Source of the DNA: M55B127 sp034521955
Lineage (GTDB): Bacteria > Bacillota > Halanaerobiia > Halanaerobiales > M55B127
DNA length: 64,000 nt
Direction: 5' to 3'
NCBI GenBank assembly: GCA_034521955.1
Contig: JAXHLT010000003.1
Location: 310,001 to 374,000 of the forward strand
Positions 1-8,624 of this stretch are shown here, piece after piece. Below the pieces are notes generated by a model, which saw only the letters and a list, made by a program, of their open reading frames with translations, searched no databases and had not been told where the DNA came from. Position numbers and translations under genes: made by a program. Positions within the stretch are counted from its first letter, which is position 1, and the number at the start of each line of letters is the position of its first letter.

Positions 1-590
1 TTCAACAAGCTATCCTAGATGGCAAAGAAAAAACAGGTGTAACTACAATGTTTATGGATGAGGGACTAGATACCGGTGATATTATTAAACAAAGAGAAGT
101 TATTATAAAAGAAGATGATAATGCAGGTAAGCTACATGATAGATTAGCATCTGTTGGCGCAAAATTACTTGAAGAAACAATTTTAGATTTCGTAAATAAT
201 CCAGATAATATAAAAAGCACTAAACAAGATGATAATAAATCCAGTTATACTAGTCAGCTTAGCAAAGATGATGGCTTAATTGATTGGTCAAATAAGGCAG
301 AATATATAAAAAATTTCGTTAGAGCAATGAATCCTTGGCCGGGATCTTTTACCTACCTAGAGTCAAAACTTTTAAAAGTATATGAGATAGAAGTTACTGA
401 AAAAATGAGTGATAAAGAGCCAGGTACGATCATAAAAGCTGATCCAAACGACGGTTTATCAATTCAAACTGGTGATAATATTGTAAAAATAAATGAACTT
501 CAACTGTCAGGCAAAAAAAGAATGAAATATGATGATTTTTTAAGAGGATATTCGATTAAAAATTATACAAAGTTGAAAAATAATAAATAA
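1..590 (+). CDS. fmt: Methionyl-tRNA formyltransferase, 3' part (partial)
   Basis: Formylates the amino group of initiator Met-tRNA using 10-formyltetrahydrofolate, in the cytoplasm. The window begins inside the gene: the frame is open from base 3, and about 195 C-terminal residues of a roughly 310-residue enzyme are present. The stretch GVTTMFMDEGLDTGDI is the conserved end of the catalytic domain, followed by the C-terminal tRNA-binding domain (AMNPWPGSFTYLE is typical). It ends in TAA, 38 bases before a metalloprotease gene. The fmt-YugP-rlmN-prpC-prkC-rsgA-rpe-thiN order is a widespread Firmicutes arrangement, which supports the call. Confidence 0.95.
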   Translation, partial: QQAILDGKEKTGVTTMFMDEGLDTGDIIKQREVIIKEDDNAGKLHDRLASVGAKLLEETILDFVNNPDNIKSTKQDDNKSSYTSQLSKDDGLIDWSNKAEYIKNFVRAMNPWPGSFTYLESKLLKVYEIEVTEKMSDKEPGTIIKADPNDGLSIQTGDNIVKINELQLSGKKRMKYDDFLRGYSIKNYTKLKNNK

Positions 591-628
591 AATTTATATA
601 TAACATTTAAATTTGAGAGGTGATATCT

Positions 629-1315
629 ATGTTTTTTTATGATCCAACTATTATAATTTTAATACCCGTTATGTTGATTGCTATGTATGCCCAGTATAAA
701 GTTAAAAGTACTTTTAATAAGTATTCAAAAATAAGTACTAATAAAAACATGAGTGCTGATGAAATTGTTCGAAATTTATTAACTGAAAATGGAATTAATG
801 ATGTTGATGTTCAGAAAATAAAAGGTAAACTAACAGACCATTATGATCCCAAGAAAAAAGTATTGAATTTATCTGAAAACATTTATGGTAGTAATTCAGT
901 TGCTGCTATAGGGGTTGCGGCTCATGAAGCAGGACATGCTATTCAAGATGCTAAGGGGTATAAGCCTTTAAAACTAAGAGCTAGTTTAGTTCCTGCAGCA
1001 AGTATTGGTTCCAGTTGGGGACTACCAATGGCAATTATTGGATTTTTTCTCCAAACACAGTTTTTAATTGCACTAGGTTTCATAATGTTTTTTGGTGCAT
1101 TTGTTTTTCATCTCGTTACATTACCAGTAGAATTTAATGCAAGTACTAGAGCATTAACAATGCTTAAAAATAATAGTATTTTAAATACAGATGAGTTAAA
1201 TGGTGCAAAAAAGGTTCTCAGGGCAGCAGCATTTACTTATGTTTCTGCTACTTTAGTAGCACTTGCAAACTTAGTTAGAATAGTACTCTTATTTGGAATG
1301 GGAAGAAATGACTAA
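629..1315 (+). CDS. YugP-type membrane zinc metalloprotease
   Basis: A 228-residue membrane protein of the putative neutral zinc metallopeptidase (YugP) family; substrates of this family are not known to me. The zinc motif HEAGH lies at residues 99-103. There is a hydrophobic N-terminal segment (about 7-22) and further membrane segments after the motif (about 125-170 and 200-222). I chose ATG at 629 over the in-frame GTG at 620 because GAGAGGTG lies 6 bases before 629 and family members begin MFF. The stop overlaps the start of rlmN by 8 bases, so the two are probably translationally coupled. Confidence 0.85.
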   Translation: MFFYDPTIIILIPVMLIAMYAQYKVKSTFNKYSKISTNKNMSADEIVRNLLTENGINDVDVQKIKGKLTDHYDPKKKVLNLSENIYGSNSVAAIGVAAHEAGHAIQDAKGYKPLKLRASLVPAASIGSSWGLPMAIIGFFLQTQFLIALGFIMFFGAFVFHLVTLPVEFNASTRALTMLKNNSILNTDELNGAKKVLRAAAFTYVSATLVALANLVRIVLLFGMGRND

Positions 1316-2366
1316 AAAAAATATTTTAAATTTTAATCAAAATGAATTAAAAAAAGAATTTGATGAACAAAAAATACAGTCCTTTAGAGCAAAACAAGTA
1401 TTTAATTGGATTTATAAAAACGGTGTATTGGACTTTTCAAATATGTCTAATCTTCCAAGTGGACTTGTTACAAAGTTAAATGATAAATATGAATTAAATA
1501 CTTTGAAATTAAATAAAAAATTAGTTGCCGAAGATGGTACTCAAAAATATTTGTGGGAAACTAATGATAATAATTTAGTTGAAAGTGTGTTTTTACCATA
1601 TGAAGATGAAAACAGATATTCAATCTGTGTTTCAAGTCAAATTGGTTGTTCAATTGGTTGTAAATTTTGTGCAACCGGTATTGATGGACTAAAACGAGAT
1701 CTTTCAACTGCTGAAATTATTGAACAAATATTGAAAATACAAATTGATATAAGCCATGAAAGTTTTGGTAGTCCTAAAATAACAAACATTGTTTTTATGG
1801 GAATGGGTGAACCGTTTTTAAATTATAATAATGTAATGGATGCAGTCAGAGTTTTAAATGATCAAAATGGATTAAATATTGGAATGCGAAGGATGACAAT
1901 ATCTACTTCAGGTATTGTTGATAAAATTAAAAAATTAGCTGATAATAATGATCAAATTGGGTTAGCAATTTCTTTAAATGCTCCCAATGATAAATTAAGA
2001 GATAAATTAATGCCAATAAATAAAAAGTATAATTTATCTAAATTATTTGATGCTGTTGATTATTATATTAAAAAAACTAATCGAAGGGTTACTTTCGAAT
2101 ATGTTTTGATAAAAGATGTCAATGATAGTGATGTCCATATTAATCAGTTAATTAGTTTATTGAAAAACAAATTAGTTCATGTAAATTTAATTCCGGTTAA
2201 TCCAGTACCGGAATTAAATATTAAAAAACCACAAAAATATAAGGTAGAAAATTTCAAAAATGAGTTGGAAAAAGTAAGAATTCCTGTTAGTATTAGAATT
2301 GAAAAAGGTACAAATATTAAGGCAGCCTGTGGACAGTTGAGATCTAGCTTTAAAGGTGGGGGTTAA
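1308..2366 (+). CDS. rlmN: 23S rRNA/tRNA adenine-C2 methyltransferase
   Basis: Radical SAM enzyme that methylates C2 of A2503 in 23S rRNA and A37 of some tRNAs, with effects on decoding accuracy. The [4Fe-4S] motif CxxxCxxC is at C114, C118 and C121 (GCSIGCKFCATG), and the C-terminal AACGQL carries the second catalytic cysteine. At 352 residues it is normal length. The ATG at 1308 (MTKKNIL) is preferred over an upstream in-frame TTG at 1293. It overlaps the upstream protease gene by 8 bases and is followed two bases later by prpC. Confidence 0.95.
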   Translation: MTKKNILNFNQNELKKEFDEQKIQSFRAKQVFNWIYKNGVLDFSNMSNLPSGLVTKLNDKYELNTLKLNKKLVAEDGTQKYLWETNDNNLVESVFLPYEDENRYSICVSSQIGCSIGCKFCATGIDGLKRDLSTAEIIEQILKIQIDISHESFGSPKITNIVFMGMGEPFLNYNNVMDAVRVLNDQNGLNIGMRRMTISTSGIVDKIKKLADNNDQIGLAISLNAPNDKLRDKLMPINKKYNLSKLFDAVDYYIKKTNRRVTFEYVLIKDVNDSDVHINQLISLLKNKLVHVNLIPVNPVPELNIKKPQKYKVENFKNELEKVRIPVSIRIEKGTNIKAACGQLRSSFKGGG

Positions 2367-2368
2367 AG

Positions 2369-3079
2369 ATGAGTTTTCATGTTTTTACCAATATTGGTAA
2401 TAAGCGACAAAATAATGAAGATAGTTTTTTAAAAATAGAGCCTAAAAAAGGCCACTATATATTAGCGGTAGCTGATGGTATGGGTGGACATAATGCAGGT
2501 GAAGTAGCAAGCAGTATTGCAATTGAGAGTATAAAAAACTATTCTTTTAATTTTAATGATAATATAATGAAACAGATTGAATATGTAATTAACAATGCTA
2601 ATAAAGATATCTTTGCATATTCCAAAGAAGATGTTGAACTTAAAGAAATGGGAACAACTTTAACATTAACTATAATAAAAGATGATACACTTTACTTTGG
2701 ACATGTGGGTGACAGTAGAATTTATCTTTATGATGAAATGCTAAAACAGATTACTACAGATCATTCACTGGTAAATGATCTGGTTAAAAACAAGTCAATT
2801 GATCCCAATGAAGCTTTTAATCATCCGCAAAAAAATATTATTACACAAGCATTAGGTATTGATAAAGAGTTGGAAATACAGTCTGATAAGTTAGACATAA
2901 AGTCCAATAATATCGTTATGTTATGTACAGATGGACTTACAGATATGATTAGGTTTAAAAACATAGAAAAAGTATTTCAAAATTATGATAATGTGAAAAA
3001 TATGATCGAAGCCCTAGGTGAAGAGGCCTTACAAAATGGTGGACAAGATAATATAACTATAATAATGGGCAGGATATAA
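2369..3079 (+). CDS. prpC: PP2C-family serine/threonine phosphatase
   Basis: Metal-dependent protein phosphatase, normally the antagonist of the PASTA kinase encoded next. PP2C motifs are visible in order: ADGMGGHNAGE (metal-binding Asp), GDSRIYLY, CTDGLTDMI and GGQDNITIIM near the C-terminus. Its 236 residues match the stand-alone PrpC/Stp type. The start lies 2 bases after rlmN and 17 bases separate it from the kinase gene, consistent with one operon. Likely roles, by family, are control of cell-wall, ribosome and GTPase phosphorylation. Confidence 0.93.
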   Translation: MSFHVFTNIGNKRQNNEDSFLKIEPKKGHYILAVADGMGGHNAGEVASSIAIESIKNYSFNFNDNIMKQIEYVINNANKDIFAYSKEDVELKEMGTTLTLTIIKDDTLYFGHVGDSRIYLYDEMLKQITTDHSLVNDLVKNKSIDPNEAFNHPQKNIITQALGIDKELEIQSDKLDIKSNNIVMLCTDGLTDMIRFKNIEKVFQNYDNVKNMIEALGEEALQNGGQDNITIIMGRI

Positions 3080-3096
3080 CTATATGAGGTGTCAAA

Positions 3097-5043
3097 ATGA
3101 TTGGTAAACTTTTAAATGATCGATATAAAATTGAAAGACAAATTGGAAGCGGTGGGATGGCTTTAGTCTATGAAGCAAAAGATATACTGCTTGATAGAAA
3201 AGTTGCAATAAAAATGCTTCGGCCAGAATTTGTATCTGATGAGGACTTTATAAATAAATTCAGGCATGAAGCTAAAGCCGTGGCTAAAATAACTCATCCA
3301 AATGTAGTTAGCATCTACGATATTGTTGAAAGTGAAAACAGTCTTTATCTTGTCATGGAGTTTATTGAAGGTAGAGATTTAAAAAGTATAATAAAAAAAA
3401 GAGGTAAACTATCTGTTGTAGAAGCATTAGACATTGCAAACCAGGTAACAGCTGGTGTAGAAGTTGCTCACGAAAATAATATTATACACTGTGATATAAA
3501 ACCTCATAATATTTTGATTACTGATAATAATCAGGTTAAAGTAACTGATTTTGGTATTGCAAGAGCAGTCACTTCTTCAACAATGACAATAACTGATACA
3601 ATAATGGGTAGTGCAAATTACTTTTCTCCAGAACAGGCACAGGGTAGAGAAATAAGTACTTATTCTGATATATATTCAATAGGTATAGTATTATATGAAA
3701 TGATCAGTGGTCAGGTTCCTTTTGATGGAGAAAGTCCTATTTCAGTTGCACTTAAACATATACAAAAAGAACCGAAAGAATTAATAGAATTAAGTCCTTC
3801 AATACCTGAAGAGGTAAATAATTTGGTTATGAAGGCATTATCTAAAGATCCTAAAGATAGGCATGAAAATGCAGCTCAGTTAAGAGAAGAGATTGTAAAA
3901 ACATTAAAAAATATAGAGGTAAAACAAAAGTATAATAAAGAAAAAAACATTGATGATCAAAATAACAAGACTAAAATATTAAATAAATCTGACATAAATA
4001 AAAAAAGCAGTTCTAATGAAAAAGAAAAAAGCAGTAGTGAAGATGAGAGAAAAAGTAAAGAATATGTTGCTCATAAGCCTCAAAAAACTTCAAAAGTAAG
4101 AAAATGGATTATCTGGACTGTGGTTTTAGTATTACTTGCTTCAACAGCAGTTTTTGGTGTGATTTACTTTTTTAAAGTATATACAGAAGTGCCAATTGTG
4201 AAAGTACCTGATTTTATTGAAACTGAAATATCAGAAGCTGAGGATATAGCTGCACAACAGGGTTTAAGTATTGAAGTTTCTGAAGAAGTTTTTCATAATG
4301 ATATTGAAAAAGGAAATATAGTTACTCAGGAACCACAACCTGGTGAAAGAGTAAAACAAACCAGAAAAATTGTGGTTACAGTCAGTCAAGGGCCAAAAGT
4401 AGTTGAAATTCCAGACTTTAATGGTCGCCCTTTAAGAGAGGCTGAAGTTGTTATAGATAATTTAGGTTTGAAATTAGATGAAATAAACTATGAGTATAGT
4501 GAGATATTAAGTGAAAATCATGTAATTTCTCAAGATCCAGTACCAGGGAGTGAAATAGAAATTAATACTCCTATAAAACTTACTGTAAGTGATGGACCAA
4601 AGCCTGAAATGGCAATTATGCCTTCCTTGATTGGATTACAAAGGGATAGGGCTTTTGAATTAATACAACAAAGTGGTCTAGAAGTTGGACAACTATCTTA
4701 TAGTGAGTCTACAAGGTATGACGAAGGTTTAATTATTAGTCAAGAGTTTAAAGGTGGAGAAGAAGTACCTGACGGTTCTTCAGTAAATTTACAAATAAGT
4801 ACAGGACTTATTAATAATGGTGGTTTTGAAGAACACAGTACAAATATTGGAATTAATATAGTAGGTACAGATGAACAAGAAATAAAAATAGTTGTTAATG
4901 ACAGTAATGGTGAAGAAATAGCATACCAAAGAGTTCATAGCCCAGGTGAATATGTAAACAAGACTATATACAGTGTTGGGCCAAGTGTATTAAAAATTTA
5001 TAGAGATGGACAACTTATAAAAGAACAAAAGATAGATAGTTAA
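3097..5043 (+). CDS. prkC: PASTA-domain Ser/Thr protein kinase
   Basis: Transmembrane kinase that senses peptidoglycan or lipid II fragments. The kinase domain spans about residues 11-270 with glycine loop GSGGMALVYEA (17-27), Lys39 in VAIK, Asp133 in HCDIKPHNIL (131-140) and DFG at 151-153. A lysine/serine-rich juxtamembrane stretch (about 280-335) precedes one membrane segment (337-359), three PASTA repeats (about 368-565) and an extra C-terminal domain of about 75 residues. The Arg that normally precedes the catalytic Asp is Cys132 (HCD rather than HRD). The neighbours prpC and rsgA are typical, and RsgA is a known PrkC substrate in other species. Confidence 0.95.
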   Translation: MIGKLLNDRYKIERQIGSGGMALVYEAKDILLDRKVAIKMLRPEFVSDEDFINKFRHEAKAVAKITHPNVVSIYDIVESENSLYLVMEFIEGRDLKSIIKKRGKLSVVEALDIANQVTAGVEVAHENNIIHCDIKPHNILITDNNQVKVTDFGIARAVTSSTMTITDTIMGSANYFSPEQAQGREISTYSDIYSIGIVLYEMISGQVPFDGESPISVALKHIQKEPKELIELSPSIPEEVNNLVMKALSKDPKDRHENAAQLREEIVKTLKNIEVKQKYNKEKNIDDQNNKTKILNKSDINKKSSSNEKEKSSSEDERKSKEYVAHKPQKTSKVRKWIIWTVVLVLLASTAVFGVIYFFKVYTEVPIVKVPDFIETEISEAEDIAAQQGLSIEVSEEVFHNDIEKGNIVTQEPQPGERVKQTRKIVVTVSQGPKVVEIPDFNGRPLREAEVVIDNLGLKLDEINYEYSEILSENHVISQDPVPGSEIEINTPIKLTVSDGPKPEMAIMPSLIGLQRDRAFELIQQSGLEVGQLSYSESTRYDEGLIISQEFKGGEEVPDGSSVNLQISTGLINNGGFEEHSTNIGINIVGTDEQEIKIVVNDSNGEEIAYQRVHSPGEYVNKTIYSVGPSVLKIYRDGQLIKEQKIDS

Positions 5044-5057
5044 ATAGGAGGTTTTTG

Positions 5058-5921
5058 ATGGAGGGTATTATTACAAAAACATTAGGTGGGTTTTTCTTTG
5101 TAAAGACTAATGGAAAAGTTCACAAGTGTGGAATTAGAGGAAAAATACAAAAGAATGTATATCCAGGTGATATTGCAGTAATTGATCCAAAAGAACAAAT
5201 TGTAGAAGCTGTAAAATCAAGAAAAAATTTATTAGAGAGACCTAAGGTTGCCAATGTTGAACAAGTGCTTTTAATGCATTCACTAAAAAATCCTCCTTTA
5301 GACGAGAAGTTATTAGATAGGTTTATTTTAATGGCTGAATCTTCTGGTTTGAAGCCTTTATTGGTTTTTAATAAAATGGATTTAGTTGATAACTTGGATG
5401 AATTTCAAGAAAGATTATTTAAATATAATGATATTGGATATCAGACCTTTTTTATAAGTGCTAAAAACCATCTGGGTTTAAATAATCTTTATAGTGAATT
5501 AGAAAACTATATATCTGTAATTGCAGGTCCTAGTGGTAGTGGAAAATCAACCTTAATTAACAGTATAGTAAAAGATAGTGAAATTCCTACAAAAGAAGTA
5601 AGCCGCAAATTAAAAAGAGGAGTGCATACTACAAGACATGTAGAACTTATACCACTTTCTAGTAAAGGATATATTGTAGATACTCCTGGATTTACTAGTA
5701 TAGATATAGAAAATATTGAATCTAATGAACTTAGATACTACTTTCCGGAATTCGAAGAATACAATAATAAATGTAAGTTTAATACCTGTACTCATACTCA
5801 TGAACCGGGATGTGAGGTTAAAAAGAAAGTACAAGAAAATATAATTTATGATTCAAGATATCAAAGCTATAAAAAAATATTCCAAGAATTAAAAGAAAAA
5901 GAGGATGATATATATGGTTAA
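5058..5921 (+). CDS. rsgA: Ribosome biogenesis GTPase RsgA
   Basis: Circularly permuted GTPase that checks late 30S subunit maturation. An N-terminal OB fold is followed by a permuted G domain: NKMD (105-108, G4) comes before the P-loop GPSGSGKS (157-164) and DTPG near 203. A C-terminal zinc knuckle is formed by CKFNTCTHTHEPGC. ATG 5058 is chosen over the in-frame TTG at 5055 because GGAGG at 5047-5051 is 6 bases away from it. At 287 residues it is normal length. Its last 8 bases overlap rpe. Confidence 0.95.
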   Translation: MEGIITKTLGGFFFVKTNGKVHKCGIRGKIQKNVYPGDIAVIDPKEQIVEAVKSRKNLLERPKVANVEQVLLMHSLKNPPLDEKLLDRFILMAESSGLKPLLVFNKMDLVDNLDEFQERLFKYNDIGYQTFFISAKNHLGLNNLYSELENYISVIAGPSGSGKSTLINSIVKDSEIPTKEVSRKLKRGVHTTRHVELIPLSSKGYIVDTPGFTSIDIENIESNELRYYFPEFEEYNNKCKFNTCTHTHEPGCEVKKKVQENIIYDSRYQSYKKIFQELKEKEDDIYG

Positions 5922-6564
5922 TTTTGCACCATCAATTTTATCAGCAGACTTTAGTAATTTAAAAGAAGAAGTAAATAAGGTAAGTTCTACAAAGTATCTT
6001 CATCTAGATATAATGGATGGAAGGTTTGTTCCAAATATAACTTATGGCCCTCCAATCATTAAGGCTATAAGACCTCATAGTGACCAAATATTTGATACAC
6101 ATTTAATGATTGTAGAGCCAGAAAAATATATTAAAGAATTTGCCGAAGCAGGCAGTGATATAATAACTGTACATGTTGAAGCAACTAACCATATTCATAG
6201 AGCAGTTCAAATGATAAAAAATGAAGGTTGTAAAGCTGGTGTTACTCTTAACCCAGGCACAGATTTAAACACATTAAAGTATATTATTGATGATGTTGAT
6301 TTAATTTTACTGATGTCTGTAAACCCTGGATTTGGTGGACAAAAGTTTATTCAAAGTTCTTTAAATAAATTAAAAAGGTTAAAAGAGATGGTTGAAAAAA
6401 GTAATACAGATACCATAATAGAAATAGATGGTGGTATCAATTTTGAAAACATTAAAGAAGTTGTAGATGCTGGTGCAGATCTAATTGTTAGTGGTTCAAC
6501 AATTTTTAAAGGAAATCCAGAAGATAATCTAAACAAATTTAGAAAGATCTTGGGAAGTAGTTGA
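5914..6564 (+). CDS. rpe: Ribulose-phosphate 3-epimerase
   Basis: Interconverts ribulose-5-phosphate and xylulose-5-phosphate in the pentose phosphate pathway. The TIM-barrel signatures APSILSADF, HLDIMDGRFVPN, VNPGFGGQKF and EIDGGI are all present, with catalytic Asp residues in the second and fourth. ATG 5914 gives the usual MxxxAPSILSADF start; GAGG at 5901-5904 inside rsgA serves as its ribosome site. It is 216 residues, full length, between rsgA and thiN in the same tight operon. Confidence 0.95.
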   Translation: MVNFAPSILSADFSNLKEEVNKVSSTKYLHLDIMDGRFVPNITYGPPIIKAIRPHSDQIFDTHLMIVEPEKYIKEFAEAGSDIITVHVEATNHIHRAVQMIKNEGCKAGVTLNPGTDLNTLKYIIDDVDLILLMSVNPGFGGQKFIQSSLNKLKRLKEMVEKSNTDTIIEIDGGINFENIKEVVDAGADLIVSGSTIFKGNPEDNLNKFRKILGSS

Positions 6565-6570
6565 TTTTAA

Positions 6571-7215
6571 ATGAGAGAAACTCTAATTGTTCTTAACGGA
6601 GTATATATTGAAAATAAAAAAGAGTTTTTTAAATTACTCGAACCCTATGATAATATAATAACTGTAGATGGTGGATATAAATTTTTAAAGAAAATAACAA
6701 AACAAGAACCAGATACTATTATTGGTGATTTTGATTCTTTGCAACGAGATTCAAAAATGTTAAAAGATTTTAATGGTGAAATCTATGAATTCAGTAGTGA
6801 TAAGGATAAAACTGATGGGGAATTAGCCCTTGATTACTGTAAAGATAAAGATATAAAAAATATAAGTATTATAGGAGCAACAGGTGGTAGGTTAGATCAG
6901 CAGTATGGGAATATCATACTTTTAGACTATGCTTTAAAAAATGGAATTAATGCTAAAATAATCGAACCTGGAATACAAATTGGTATAGTTAATGATACAA
7001 AGATTATAAATAATAAAAAAGACTATACAGTTTCGATATTTTCATTAACTAAAGATACTATTATAAATAAATTAAGTGGTTTTAAATATGAATTGAATAA
7101 TTATAAGTTAAAAAGAGAAAGCAGCCGAGGTATAAGTAATGTTATAATAGAAAATAAAGCATTAATAGATGTTGATCAAGGTAAATTGTTATATTTCATC
7201 TGTCAAAAATGTTGA
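6571..7215 (+). CDS. thiN: Thiamine pyrophosphokinase
   Basis: Transfers pyrophosphate from ATP to thiamine, making thiamine diphosphate, the cofactor of pyruvate-handling enzymes. Conserved segments IIGDFDSL and SSDKDKTDGELAL contain the acidic metal/ATP ligands, followed by IIGATGGRLDQQYGNI. Its 214 residues are normal. It starts 6 bases after rpe. No thiamine biosynthesis genes are in the window, so the enzyme may serve imported thiamine. Confidence 0.92.
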   Translation: MRETLIVLNGVYIENKKEFFKLLEPYDNIITVDGGYKFLKKITKQEPDTIIGDFDSLQRDSKMLKDFNGEIYEFSSDKDKTDGELALDYCKDKDIKNISIIGATGGRLDQQYGNIILLDYALKNGINAKIIEPGIQIGIVNDTKIINNKKDYTVSIFSLTKDTIINKLSGFKYELNNYKLKRESSRGISNVIIENKALIDVDQGKLLYFICQKC

Positions 7216-7227
7216 TAGGAGTATATT

Positions 7228-8058
7228 ATGAGAAAAATTGATAAAGAAATCATAACAAAAGAAATAGCAGAAGCAGTTCAAACTGCAAATTTTTCCATAA
7301 GTGAAGATTTGTTAGACAAGTTTAATCAAGCCTTAAAAGATGAAAAATCCATATTGGGTAAAGATGTATTAAAAGAGTTGATAAAAAATGCTAAGACTGC
7401 AGAAAGTGAAAAAATACCAATCTGTCAGGATACAGGAATTGTAGTTATTTTTGCTGAAATTGGTGAAGAGGTTTTTATTGAAGGAGATCTATTGGAAGCA
7501 ATCAACTTTGGTATTAAAATTGGTTATAATGAAGGATTTTTAAGAAAATCAGTTGTAAAAGATCCTTTTGATCGTGAAAATACAGGTGATAATACTCCAG
7601 CTGTAATATATACAGAACGAGTACCAGGTAATAAGTTGAATTTTAAAGTATTAATTAAAGGTGCTGGCAGTGAAAACATGAGTAAAATAAATATGTTTAA
7701 CCCTACTGCAACCAAAGAAGAAATAATAAAATTTATTATTGATACTGTTAAAAATGCAGGAGCAAATGCCTGTCCACCATATATTTTAGGTATTGGAATT
7801 GGTGGTACATTTGAAAAAGCTGCTTTACTTTCAAAAAAAGCTTTAGTATCAGACAAAAAAAAGAGCAATCAAGTTAAGGAATTTGAACAAAGGATACTTA
7901 AAGAAGTAAACAAAACTGGAATAGGACCAGCGGGCTTAGGAGGTACAGTAACAGCTTTAGATACAAAGGTGTTAACTTACCCCTGTCACATAGCTTCATT
8001 GCCTGTAGCAGTCAATATTAACTGTCATGCATCACGTCATATTTCAATTACTATATAA
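7228..8058 (+). CDS. fumA: Fumarate hydratase class I, alpha subunit
   Basis: Catalytic [4Fe-4S] subunit of a two-subunit fumarase or related hydro-lyase. Candidate cluster cysteines are C66 (ICQDTGI), C182 (NACPPYILGIGIGG) and the C-terminal NINCHASRH. At 276 residues it is normal for the alpha subunit. The beta subunit follows 13 bases downstream and a malic enzyme gene comes next, so the three genes could convert fumarate to malate to pyruvate. The L-tartrate dehydratase alpha subunit belongs to the same family; the malic enzyme neighbour favours fumarase. Confidence 0.9.
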   Translation: MRKIDKEIITKEIAEAVQTANFSISEDLLDKFNQALKDEKSILGKDVLKELIKNAKTAESEKIPICQDTGIVVIFAEIGEEVFIEGDLLEAINFGIKIGYNEGFLRKSVVKDPFDRENTGDNTPAVIYTERVPGNKLNFKVLIKGAGSENMSKINMFNPTATKEEIIKFIIDTVKNAGANACPPYILGIGIGGTFEKAALLSKKALVSDKKKSNQVKEFEQRILKEVNKTGIGPAGLGGTVTALDTKVLTYPCHIASLPVAVNINCHASRHISITI

Positions 8059-8071
8059 CTAGGTGATAAAA

Positions 8072-8620
8072 ATGGATATAGAAACACCTTTAACAGATAA
8101 AAAAATAAAAAAACTAAAAGCTGGAGATAGGATATATTTAAGTGGATATATATATACAGCACGCGACCAAGCTCATCAAAAATTATTCAATCTTTTAAAC
8201 AATAACAAAGAACTACCAATCGACTTAAAGGATGCAGTTATTTATTATACTGGTCCAGCACCTTCAAAACCAGGTCAAGTTATTGGAGCATGTGGTCCAA
8301 CAACAAGCTATCGTATGGATAAATTCACACCAATACTTTTAAAAAATGGTCTTAAAGGTATGATTGGTAAAGGTCCTCGTTCAAAAGAAGTAAAACAATC
8401 AATAGTAGAAAATAACGCAGTTTACTTTGCAGCCACAGGTGGTGCTGCAGCATTATTGTCAAAAACAATTATTGATTCAAAGATAATTGCCTATCCCGAA
8501 CTAAAGACAGAAGCTATTCGACTATTAAAGGTAAGTAAGTTTCCATTGGTTGTTATTAATGATAGTTATGGCAATGATTTATATGAAAGTGGACAAAATA
8601 AGTATAATGAATTGAGGTAA
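8072..8620 (+). CDS. fumB: Fumarate hydratase class I, beta subunit
   Basis: Second subunit of the iron-sulfur hydro-lyase (swivelling domain). The family pattern KAGDRIYLSGYIYTARDQAH, then GPAPSKPGQVIGACGPTTSYRMD and FAATGGAAALL, is clear. The start is set at ATG 8072, with AGGTG at 8061-8065 as ribosome site; the in-frame GTG at 8063 lies inside that site. At 182 residues it is normal length. It ends 4 bases before the malic enzyme start. Confidence 0.9.
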   Translation: MDIETPLTDKKIKKLKAGDRIYLSGYIYTARDQAHQKLFNLLNNNKELPIDLKDAVIYYTGPAPSKPGQVIGACGPTTSYRMDKFTPILLKNGLKGMIGKGPRSKEVKQSIVENNAVYFAATGGAAALLSKTIIDSKIIAYPELKTEAIRLLKVSKFPLVVINDSYGNDLYESGQNKYNELR

Positions 8621-8624
8621 TCAG

